Translations under genes and position numbers: made by a program | The notes under the pieces: generated by a model | Told to the model about the DNA's origin: nothing | Databases searched by the model: none | Seen by the model: the letters and a program-made list of their open reading frames with translations, nothing else | Assembly: GCF_029960785.1 (NCBI RefSeq) | Contig: NZ_JASBQE010000051.1 | Span: forward strand, 22,602-86,601 | Origin: Polyangium sp. 15x6 | GTDB lineage: Bacteria > Myxococcota_A > Polyangia > Polyangiales > Polyangiaceae | Length of the DNA stretch: 64,000 nucleotides | Reading direction: 5' to 3' | Part shown: one piece after another, positions 26,998 to 33,951 of the stretch | Position numbering within the stretch: position 1 is the first letter of the stretch | How the letters are laid out: every line of letters begins with the position of its first letter

Positions 26998-28194
26998 TCA
27001 GTTTCCTGCCATGCGTTGCGCGTCGGCGCGATGCGCTCCCTTGGGCCGCGTGGCGAGGTATTGCTTGGCGACGGCGACGGCCTCGGCGGTACGGCCGGCG
27101 CGCTGGAGCGCGACGGCTCGCAGATAATCCGCCTCATCGGCCCGCGCATCCGCCGGGTACGTCGAGACGAACCGCTCGAACTTCTCGGCGCCGTCGGCGT
27201 AATCGCCCCGACGAAGTGAATCCATCGCGTCGGCAAACGCGCGCGACGCGGCCGATGGGACACGCGCGGGCGGCGGAGGCACGAAGGTGGGCGCGGAAGG
27301 CGGCGTCGCAGCCTCGGGGCTCTCTTCCGAGGCGGATTCGCTCACGGCTTCCGGGGAGCGCTCGTTCGTCCACCCGTTTCCGCGCACGACCGCGGCGCGC
27401 GACGACGTTTTTTCTTTTGCAGGCGCGCTCGGGACGACCGCGGACGACGTGGTGTCCGGCGCGGCCTTCTCCACGGGTTTTTCCTTTTCGAACGCCTCGT
27501 CCGTCGCCCGCCAGGATCCACCCGCGGGAATCACCGCCGTGAATCCCGCATACTGGACCTCGGCCGTGCCTTGCTCCACGGCCACGCTGCGGATCCGGCC
27601 TTCCTTTGCCTCGACCCGAAATGCGGTCGCGCGGACCTCGATTTGCGCGTCTTTCGTGCGCACGACGAACCGCTCCCCCGCGCCGAGCTGGTTGCGCGCC
27701 ACGTCGAGCGCGCCGTCCTCGAGGATCACCTCGTCGAGGCCCGCGCTTCGATTGCGCGTGAAGCGTGCGTCGTCCGATGGGCGCAACTGCGGCTCGGACG
27801 CGCCTCGAAGGCGCGGCGGCGCGCTCATGTGCTGCGCGACTTCGATCCGGCTCGTCGCGGCGCTCCACTTCCCACCGAAAAAGCCGAGCGCCACCGCGAT
27901 GGTCAGCGTCGCCGCCGCGAGCAGGAGCCGCGCCTTCTCGAACGAGGCACCCGGGGTCGGGAGCGCCGTCGCGCGCTCGAGGAGGCCCACGCGCGCCCGC
28001 TGGTGCGAAAGCGGCGTCGCCCGCTCGCGTGGCGCGCGCACGGCATCTCCGATTCGATGGAGATCGCGCGCGAGGCTCGTGCACACGGCGCAGCCTTTGA
28101 GATGGCGCTCCATCGACGCCGCCTCCTGCGGACCGAGCCGCCCGTCACGCAGGGCCTCCACGAGATTCATCCACGGGCAGCCCGTAGACGTCAT
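26998..28194 (-). CDS. Anti-sigma factor with zinc finger, FecR-like domain and TPR
   Basis: 398 residues from ATG 28194, overlapping the sigma gene's stop as ATGA. The N-terminus has a zinc-binding anti-sigma motif (MERHLKGCAVCTSL, His-x3-Cys-x2-Cys) that should hold the ECF sigma factor. One membrane helix follows (LLLAAATLTIAVALGFFGG, about 88-107). The outside part is a FecR-type beta domain (DEVILEDGALDVARNQLG through VEQGTAEVQYAG), a Pro/Ser/Thr-rich linker, and a C-terminal TPR region (AMDSLRRGDYADGAEKFERF). The envelope signal is unknown. The fusion of ZAS, FecR and TPR parts is common in myxobacteria. Confidence 0.87.
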   Translation of the reverse strand: MTSTGCPWMNLVEALRDGRLGPQEAASMERHLKGCAVCTSLARDLHRIGDAVRAPRERATPLSHQRARVGLLERATALPTPGASFEKARLLLAAATLTIAVALGFFGGKWSAATSRIEVAQHMSAPPRLRGASEPQLRPSDDARFTRNRSAGLDEVILEDGALDVARNQLGAGERFVVRTKDAQIEVRATAFRVEAKEGRIRSVAVEQGTAEVQYAGFTAVIPAGGSWRATDEAFEKEKPVEKAAPDTTSSAVVPSAPAKEKTSSRAAVVRGNGWTNERSPEAVSESASEESPEAATPPSAPTFVPPPPARVPSAASRAFADAMDSLRRGDYADGAEKFERFVSTYPADARADEADYLRAVALQRAGRTAEAVAVAKQYLATRPKGAHRADAQRMAGN

Positions 28195-28772
28195 CGCATC
28201 CCCCTTTCCAGCGTTCGCCGAAGCTCGGCCCGCGCCTCGTGCAGGCGCCGCCAGACCGTGCCGACCGGCGTGCCCAGGATCCGCGCCACCTCGGGACCGG
28301 ACATGCCATTGTATTCGACCATCACCAGCACGATCCGCTTCTCGTCGGAGAGGCGCGCGATGGCCGCCTGCAGGAGCGCCTCCTCCTCGGCCTGGTTCAC
28401 GTGCTCCTCCGGGCTCGGCCGGGACGCCGTGGGGGCCGCGCAAAACGTATCGTAGAGCGCGCGCAGCCGCGCGAACGTGCGCTTGCGCCGCCGGAGGAGC
28501 TGCACGGCGATGCCCATCAAAAAGGGCAATGCCGAGGCACGCCCGTCGAACGAGGCGGCCGCGCGGGTCGCCGTGAGAAACGTCTCCTGCACGAGATCGT
28601 CGACATCCGAGGCGTTTGGCGCGGCACGCAGGAGGAACTGGCGCACGGGTTCGTGGTAACGATCGAAGAGAATGCCCAGCGGCCCGAGCTCGCCCTGGGC
28701 GATCGCAACGAGCAGCTCCGCGTCGCTGAGAGCGGGGGCATTCGACAAACGCTTGGGGGCGAGCGTCGTCAT
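28191..28772 (-). CDS. ECF-family RNA polymerase sigma factor
   Basis: 193 residues from ATG 28772. Region 2 (ILFDRYHEPVRQFLLRAA, DVDDLVQETFLTATRA) and region 4 (LSDEKRIVLVMVEYNGMSG, ILGTPVGTVWRRLHEARAE) are both complete. No sigma region 1.2/3 is present, so this is a group 4 factor. It sits between a secreted protein gene and its cognate anti-sigma gene, with 4-bp ATGA overlaps on both sides, which implies strict co-translation and fixed stoichiometry. The operon is probably autoregulated from upstream of 29656. Confidence 0.93.
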   Translation of the reverse strand: MTTLAPKRLSNAPALSDAELLVAIAQGELGPLGILFDRYHEPVRQFLLRAAPNASDVDDLVQETFLTATRAAASFDGRASALPFLMGIAVQLLRRRKRTFARLRALYDTFCAAPTASRPSPEEHVNQAEEEALLQAAIARLSDEKRIVLVMVEYNGMSGPEVARILGTPVGTVWRRLHEARAELRRTLERGMR

Positions 28773-29656
28773 GGAATCGCCACCTCGAGCCCGACCCCGA
28801 GGCCGACCGTGTAGCCCGGGAAAGGCACCGACGCCCACGCCCGCCCGCTCGGCGCGACTTCGCCGTCGACGGCGATCACGGCACGGAACGCGCCGGTGAT
28901 CGGCACGACGACCTGGGCCTCCAGGCCGAGCCGGAAATAGACACGCGTATCCTGGTCGAACTTCTTGTCGCCTTCGAGCTCCTCCTCCGGCACCACGCTC
29001 GACACCACCGCGAGGGAAGGCCGGAGCGCGGGCCTGAGCTCGACGGATCCCACGGTGAAAGTGCGAAATGCCGAGGCGCCGATGCATAACTCCGCCGTCT
29101 GCGGCAGCCCCTCGACCAATGGCATCGAAAAACCATCTTGACGGATCCAAACACCACCCCCCCACGACCGGAAGGGCACCGCTGCCGAGAGGGTCAGCCC
29201 GCCCCAGATCCGGTGCGCCGGCCCCGCGTACCGTGGCCCGACGGCGGCGCTCAAGAGCACACGCGGCTCACGCGGCTGCGGATCCTTCTGCGACGTGGGA
29301 GGTGTCTCGGGGCTCGGAGGAAGCGGCTTGGCGAGGAGCGCCTCGCCGAGCGGCCCGACGTCGTCCGGCGACTCGACCTCGCGCGTGACGGCATGCCCGT
29401 CCGCGTCGACCACGGTGACCTGCGCCACGTCCACGCCGACGACCAGATCGACCTCGCCGCCCACGCAGCTCCAGGGCTGCCCCGGTTCGCCGGTCGCCGC
29501 GACCAGGTCCTCGACCGCGCGTCGCCATGCCTCGGGCTGGGCAGAGACGTTTGCCCCGACGCGCGCCGGCGCACATGGCTGCGGGGGCGCCGCGCTCGCC
29601 GCGGTGGGGAGCATCGCCGAGAGGCTCAGGCCGAGAAACGTCGTGCGCAACGTCAA
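28769..29656 (-). CDS. Secreted/outer-membrane-type protein, first gene of the ECF operon
   Basis: 295 residues with a cleavable signal peptide (LGLSLSAMLPTAASA). A short alpha/beta domain (about 35-110, CVGGEVDLVVGVDVAQVTVV) and a Pro-rich linker lead into an antiparallel-beta region from about 135 to the end (for example VLLSAAVGPRYAG and GYTVGLGVGLEVAIP), with alternating hydrophobic residues and a final aromatic-poor strand, like a small outer-membrane barrel. No named family is recognised. The stop overlaps the sigma-factor start by 4 bp, so it may be the sensor or target of that sigma system. Confidence 0.75.
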   Translation of the reverse strand: MTLRTTFLGLSLSAMLPTAASAAPPQPCAPARVGANVSAQPEAWRRAVEDLVAATGEPGQPWSCVGGEVDLVVGVDVAQVTVVDADGHAVTREVESPDDVGPLGEALLAKPLPPSPETPPTSQKDPQPREPRVLLSAAVGPRYAGPAHRIWGGLTLSAAVPFRSWGGGVWIRQDGFSMPLVEGLPQTAELCIGASAFRTFTVGSVELRPALRPSLAVVSSVVPEEELEGDKKFDQDTRVYFRLGLEAQVVVPITGAFRAVIAVDGEVAPSGRAWASVPFPGYTVGLGVGLEVAIP

Positions 29657-29850
29657 GAAGTCAGGACTCCACCCCTCCTTGCCCGCTCGCCGGCGGACCC
29701 TTCGGAGAAAAATTGCACGGGCGTGGGAGCCGGGTCAAGCGAGGTCCCCTCCCATACACATTGGAAAAACCGAGGCATTCGTGTCCCGGCCCTCTCGCGG
29801 GCCGGCCGATCCATGGCTGCATACATGTAGGGAATGGTGTAGACCCGTGC

Positions 29851-30945
29851 ATGCCTGCTGTTTGCCCCCGCGTCCTCGCGACCATTGCCCTGGGCGCCCT
29901 GTTCCCTTCGCTCGGCTGCTCGTCGGCTTTGCCGAATCCCCGCCCGGACGTCGAAACGACCGACGCCCCCCGCCCCGCGCCTCGCTGGGGGCTCGTCATT
30001 CACGGAGGCGCGGGCGTCCTCGATCGCGCCTCGCTCTCCCCCGAGCGCGAGGCCGAAATGCGCGCGGTCCTCGCGGCGTCGCTCGAGGCGGGGCACGGGC
30101 TCCTCGCGAAGGGGGGCAGCAGCCTGGATGCAGTCACGGCGGCCATCCGCATCCTCGAGGATTCACCTCTCTTCAATGCTGGCAAGGGCGCGGTCTTCAC
30201 GCACGAGGGCACGAACGAGCTCGACGCGGCCCTCATGAACGGCCACACGCGCGAAGCGGGCGCGGTGGCCGGGCTGCGCCACGTGCGAAACCCGATCGCG
30301 CTCGCGCGAGCCGTGATGGGAAAATCGCCGCACGTGATGATGATTGGCGAGGGCGCCGAGCGCTTCGCCGAGCAAGAGGGGCTCGCGCTCGTGCCGGAGA
30401 GTTATTTCTACACGGAGGAGCGATGGCAGGCGCTCCAGCGCGCCCTCGCGGCGGAGAAAAAGGCGCCTCCGCCTCCGCCGCAGGGCAAACCGCAGAGCTT
30501 CTGGGAGAGCCCCGCCGGGCGTGAATACAAATTCGGCACGGTCGGCGCGGTGGCGCTCGATCAGGCGGGCCACCTCGCAGCGGGGACGTCGACGGGCGGG
30601 ATGACGAACAAGCGATTCGGGCGCGTCGGGGATTCACCGATCATCGGGGCGGGGACGTACGCGGACGAAGGCTGCGCGGTGTCGGCGACGGGGCACGGGG
30701 AATACTTCATCCGGTACACGGTGGCCCGCGACGTGTGCGCGCGGGTCGAATATTCGGGAATGGGGCTCGGGGCGGCGGCGGATCGGGTGGTGATGGACAT
30801 CCTGGTGAAGGCCGGGGGCGAGGGAGGCATCATCGCCATGGACGCGCAGGGAAACGTGGCCATGCCGTTCAATTCGAAGGGGATGTACCGCGGATACATG
30901 GGGGCGGACGGGGTCGCGTCGGTGGCGATCTTCCGGGATCGGTGA
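29851..30945 (+). CDS. Isoaspartyl peptidase / L-asparaginase (T2 Ntn-hydrolase), lipoprotein form
   Basis: 364 residues from ATG 29851. The N-terminus is a lipoprotein signal with lipobox PSLGC, so the enzyme is exported. The family core starts at WGLVIHGGAG and continues with SSLDAVTAAIRILEDSPLFNAGKGAVF. The autocleavage site is YKFGTVGAVALD, where the Thr becomes the N-terminal nucleophile of the beta subunit. GTSTGGMTNKRFGRVGDSPIIGAGTYAD supplies the substrate pocket and is visible in two adjacent parts (GTSTGGMTNKRFGR, VGDSPIIGAGTYAD). It removes isoaspartyl dipeptides or asparagine. The gene is divergent from the ECF operon. Confidence 0.93.
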   Translation: MPAVCPRVLATIALGALFPSLGCSSALPNPRPDVETTDAPRPAPRWGLVIHGGAGVLDRASLSPEREAEMRAVLAASLEAGHGLLAKGGSSLDAVTAAIRILEDSPLFNAGKGAVFTHEGTNELDAALMNGHTREAGAVAGLRHVRNPIALARAVMGKSPHVMMIGEGAERFAEQEGLALVPESYFYTEERWQALQRALAAEKKAPPPPPQGKPQSFWESPAGREYKFGTVGAVALDQAGHLAAGTSTGGMTNKRFGRVGDSPIIGAGTYADEGCAVSATGHGEYFIRYTVARDVCARVEYSGMGLGAAADRVVMDILVKAGGEGGIIAMDAQGNVAMPFNSKGMYRGYMGADGVASVAIFRDR

Positions 30946-31034
30946 GGTGCGGGCGAAACGTCGCGCCGAGCACCCTCGGTCGCCAGGTGCAGACGCCGCG
31001 TGACGGCTCGTGATTCGTGCCTAGACTTCTCCCC

Positions 31035-32018
31035 ATGAGGCTCGTCGGACAGATCCACGTGACGCTCCGGGGCGAGGTCATCCATCGGGAGCCGAGCATC
31101 TGGGAGAAAATCAAGCAACGGCTCGGCGGCTCGCCGGACCTCGCCACGGACCGCGTACGCGTGGCGTTCGAGGCGAGCTCGCTCGTCGACGCGATCAAGC
31201 GCGCGCTCGTGAGCCTGGGGTTCGACAACGCCGTGTCGCTCGTGGTCGACGATACCGTCGTTTTCCAGGACACGGACAGCAAAGCAGGAGATTTGCCGGA
31301 TCTCATGATCGCGATGTCGGAACACACATCGCTGTTCGGCAGTGGATTCCGCGAGCTCCGGCTGGCGCTCGAGCACGAGGAGGCGGGCTTGCACCTGCTC
31401 GTGGAGACACGAGCGTTCACCGAGCACCACGCGGGAGAGCCTTCGGCGTACGTCTCGATTGGCGGGCGCATCCAGGAGCTCGAACCCAGGCGCGGCGAGT
31501 CCGCGGAGGAATACCGAAATCGTGTCGCGCCGCTCGTCACGGACAGCACGCGCCTGGAAAGCGCGCGGCTCCAGTTCGAATCGTTCGTCACGCGCCTCGA
31601 AGGCGCCTTGCGGGCCACGATGCCCGAGGCGATCATCTCGCAAAAGCGCGCCGAGGCGCTCGTCGTGCGGCCGTCGCGCGAGCCGGAGCAGGAGGCGAAG
31701 CTCGAACCGTCGAACCCTGCCTACGACCCTTACGCCCGGTATTACCCGAGCCCGATGGGGATGATGCTCGACGTCATGCTGATCTCGTCGTTCATGCACA
31801 TGATGCACGCGCCGATGATCCACGTGGTGAACCCGTCCGGAGCGCACGTCGGGTCTGCCGCGGACGTCTCGCAAAACCCTGGGCTCGCGGAGGCCAATTC
31901 CACGGATACGGGCGACGGCGGGGACGTTGGCCACGATGACGCCGGAGGCGACGATTTCGGGGGCGGCGACTTCGGGGGCGGCGACTTCGGAGGCGACGAC
32001 TTCGGCGGGTTCGACTGA
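31035..32018 (+). CDS. Hypothetical protein with Asp/Gly/Phe-rich C-terminal tail
   Basis: 327 residues from ATG 31035 (a GTG at 31017 is also in frame). The first ~200 residues are a soluble alpha/beta domain (VDAIKRALVSLGFDNAVSLV, LHLLVETRAFTEHHAGEPSA) of no family I know. A Met-rich hydrophobic segment (MGMMLDVMLISSFMHMMHAP, about 235-255) precedes a low-complexity tail with repeated DDFGGGDFGGG units. The tail is acidic and glycine-rich, as in some surface or TPM-type proteins. It ends 3 bp before the convergent ATP-grasp stop. Confidence 0.75.
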   Translation: MRLVGQIHVTLRGEVIHREPSIWEKIKQRLGGSPDLATDRVRVAFEASSLVDAIKRALVSLGFDNAVSLVVDDTVVFQDTDSKAGDLPDLMIAMSEHTSLFGSGFRELRLALEHEEAGLHLLVETRAFTEHHAGEPSAYVSIGGRIQELEPRRGESAEEYRNRVAPLVTDSTRLESARLQFESFVTRLEGALRATMPEAIISQKRAEALVVRPSREPEQEAKLEPSNPAYDPYARYYPSPMGMMLDVMLISSFMHMMHAPMIHVVNPSGAHVGSAADVSQNPGLAEANSTDTGDGGDVGHDDAGGDDFGGGDFGGGDFGGDDFGGFD

Positions 32019-32021
32019 TTC

Positions 32022-33173
32022 TCACGGGTCATCGAGCAGCCAAACCGCCGGGCTCTGCTCGACACGCGCGCCGACGAGCTCCGCTGCGGTGTCGAGGATC
32101 TCGGGCCACGTCGACGCGGCGTAGCCAGCACGACGCGCCAGATCGGCGCCCCGTGCCGCGACGACCAAGGCGTGCGCGGCGGGCACGTTGTAGCCCGCGG
32201 CATAAAGCGGGTTGAGCTCGAGCACCACCGGCCCCCCACCTCGGACGAAGGCGAGATCCGCCACGTAGCTCGGCGGAAAATCCGCCGCGAGCAAGGCCGG
32301 CGCGAGCGAACGCACGGCGTCGACAATGATCTCGCGGCGATCGGCGAGCGCGCTTTCGAGGGCGCGCCGTGGTTCGTCGGCGAGGACCTCGAACGGGCCA
32401 TGATAACTGGCCATCAGGACGCGACCGCACAGCACCGTGAGCCGCACCTCGAGGGGTACACGCACGGCATCACGCGCACCCGGGAGCGCAGGCAGCTCGA
32501 TTCGCTCGAGCTCGAGGTGCTCGCGCAATGCGAGGCCGCCGACGTCGAGGGACACGCGCAGGCGGCGGATCACCTCGAACACGGTAGCCTCGATGTCCGC
32601 CTGGTTGCTGCCGAAGTAATGCTCCGGGTTGGTCGACTTGGTCGAAGTGTAGAAGCCACGAATGAAGATGCCTTCATGCGGCTCGATCTCCGCATCGAAG
32701 AGGGCATTGTAGATCGCCTCGGTCAACGAGCTGCGCACGGCCGCCGGCGAATCGATGGCCGCGGCGCACGCGTCGTCCACCGGCAGAAAGGCCGTCCGCG
32801 GCGTGGGAATGCCGGCGCGCACGAGGACCGGGTACGAGCGATCGAGCCCGAGGACGCGCTCCACATCGTCGGGAGGGTCGAGGACACACGCGGGCAGAAG
32901 GGCGAAGGCGCGATCGAAGACGGTCCGGTAGTTCTCGCGCGGCAGCATGGGCAGATCGATCCAGCACACGCTGCCGCGCACGTCGCCCGAGGCATCGTCC
33001 AGCGCGTTCGCGTGACGGATGGCGATGTCCCAGCATCGCAGGCGGGCGAGCTCGGTCCAGAAGGCGTGGCGGCGCTTGATCATGGCCACGTTCCGAGGGT
33101 CGGCGTGGGGGTCGAAGGCGCGGTCGAGATCGGAGATGAGCGCGATGCGAGGCACGGGAGGAGCTTCGCACAT
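32022..33173 (-). CDS. ATP-grasp domain protein
   Basis: 383 residues from ATG 33173. The N-terminus (RIALISDLDRAFDPHADPRN) is followed by a segment with YPVLVRAGIPTPRTAFLP. The C-terminus has the ATP-grasp metal-binding end: SYVADLAFVRGGGPVVLELNPLYAAG, seen as SYVADLAFVRGG and VVLELNPLYAAGYNVPAAH, with the Glu and Asn that bind Mg-ATP. Such enzymes ligate a carboxylate to an amine or thiol. The substrate is unknown; a role with the nearby lanthipeptide genes is possible but nothing in the sequence shows it. Confidence 0.72.
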   Translation of the reverse strand: MCEAPPVPRIALISDLDRAFDPHADPRNVAMIKRRHAFWTELARLRCWDIAIRHANALDDASGDVRGSVCWIDLPMLPRENYRTVFDRAFALLPACVLDPPDDVERVLGLDRSYPVLVRAGIPTPRTAFLPVDDACAAAIDSPAAVRSSLTEAIYNALFDAEIEPHEGIFIRGFYTSTKSTNPEHYFGSNQADIEATVFEVIRRLRVSLDVGGLALREHLELERIELPALPGARDAVRVPLEVRLTVLCGRVLMASYHGPFEVLADEPRRALESALADRREIIVDAVRSLAPALLAADFPPSYVADLAFVRGGGPVVLELNPLYAAGYNVPAAHALVVAARGADLARRAGYAASTWPEILDTAAELVGARVEQSPAVWLLDDP

Positions 33174-33212
33174 CTCGAGCCAGCCAGGCCGGGGACCTGT
33201 TAACCATTCCGG

Positions 33213-33452
33213 AATGGCTCCCCTCCCCGACGTGACCATCGAAGATGCGCGCCCTGTCGATCACGCAGACGTAGTGCGTCTCCTCGCACGACAGCTCGCC
33301 GAGCACGACGTCGTTCTCGCGCCGGATCGACTCTCGGGCGCGGTCCACGGCATGCTGACGACGCGCGGCGCGGCCGAATCCTCGTGGCGCGGGATGGCGC
33401 GACCATCATCGGCGTGGCCGTGTTCGCATACACGTGGACGCTCGAGGTTCGT
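33213..33452 (+). pseudogene. GNAT acetyltransferase remnant, frameshifted and truncated
   Basis: ATG 33213 opens a GNAT-like start (VTIEDARPVDHADVVRLLAR, LAEHDVVLAPDRLSGAVHGM). At about 33365-33385 the similarity moves to another frame (GRILVARDGATIIGVAVFAY, then TWTLE) and stops near 33452, before the acetyl-CoA loop. The gene is therefore a decayed fragment. It lies between the ATP-grasp gene and the lanthipeptide precursor. Confidence 0.68.
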
Positions 33453-33706
33453 CCGGCCATTACGCTCGGCGAGCCCACCGGTCGTCGCGTCGTCAGGGGT
33501 CATGCCACACGAATGACCCGAGCCGATCGGTGCAAGGGATCCGGTACGCTCCGGCGCCTCTCCATGTCCTGAGGCTCTTCCATCCCGACAACATCCACGC
33601 CCCACTGCGTCACCACCTGGTCCGAGGCTCCCGGGATCGGGACGGCGGCACCATAGCCGTCGATGACGGGCCAACGGGGCTCCGTCCATTCTGGAGGGAT
33701 ACGGCC

Positions 33707-33814
33707 ATGAACAACGTCCTCGCGTTGCAGAAGATCTCCGTCGACCGCCACGATAACCCCGAAATGTGCTTCTCGGTCATTAGCAGCATCATCGCCTGCG
33801 TCCGCCCCAGCTGA
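33707..33814 (+). CDS. Class III lanthipeptide precursor peptide
   Basis: 35 residues from ATG 33707, with GGAGG 9 nt upstream. The leader begins MNNVLALQKI, matching the hydrophobic LxLQ helix motif that LanKC enzymes recognise. The C-terminal part is MCFSVISSIIACVRPS. Within it S23-V-I-S26-S27-I-I-A-C31 fits the Ser-x2-Ser-x(2-5)-Cys pattern that forms labionin or methyllabionin-type rings, and Cys21 and Ser35 are further residues that could react. The leader has charged residues (SVDRHDNPE) before the core; the cleavage site is not evident. The class III synthetase gene starts 138 bp downstream. It is too short for standard gene calling and has no obvious second copy nearby. Confidence 0.8.
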   Translation: MNNVLALQKISVDRHDNPEMCFSVISSIIACVRPS

Positions 33815-33873
33815 CGTTTCCAGGCTATCGAAGCAAGCTTCCGCAGACACGGCCGAATCGTCTTTTTTAGCTT

Positions 33874-33940
33874 CATGGCGGCCTGCGGCAGCTCTCGTGT
33901 CGCTGCGCGCAGGCCGCCATGAACTCGTGTGTTTCACGAG
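33874..33940 (+). promoter_or_regulatory. Double hairpin leader between precursor and synthetase
   Basis: Bases 33874-33887 (CATGGCGGCCTGCG) pair exactly with 33908-33921. An inner 5-bp stem (33888-33892 with 33902-33906) extends it around a 9-nt loop. A second stem pairs CTCGTG 33924-33929 with CACGAG 33935-33940, whose end reaches into the GGAGG ribosome-binding site (33940-33944) of the synthetase. No T-run follows, so it is not a standard terminator; it may set the precursor-to-synthetase ratio by partial termination, RNA stability or translation control (inference). Confidence 0.65.
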
Positions 33941-33951
33941 GAGGGCGGGAC

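Noticed and set aside
29295..30524. Alternative plus-strand frame through the isoaspartyl peptidase
   Set aside because: Arg/Pro-rich composition and no domain; the true frame has the full Ntn-hydrolase motif set.
33874..33921. Hairpin as a factor-independent terminator of the precursor gene
   Set aside because: No T-run follows on the plus strand; the T-rich stretch lies before the stem, so normal termination is unlikely.
33500..33937. Minus-strand open frames over the lanthipeptide precursor
   Set aside because: They have no family resemblance and no good start, while the plus-strand peptide has a ribosome-binding site, leader motif and synthetase neighbour.
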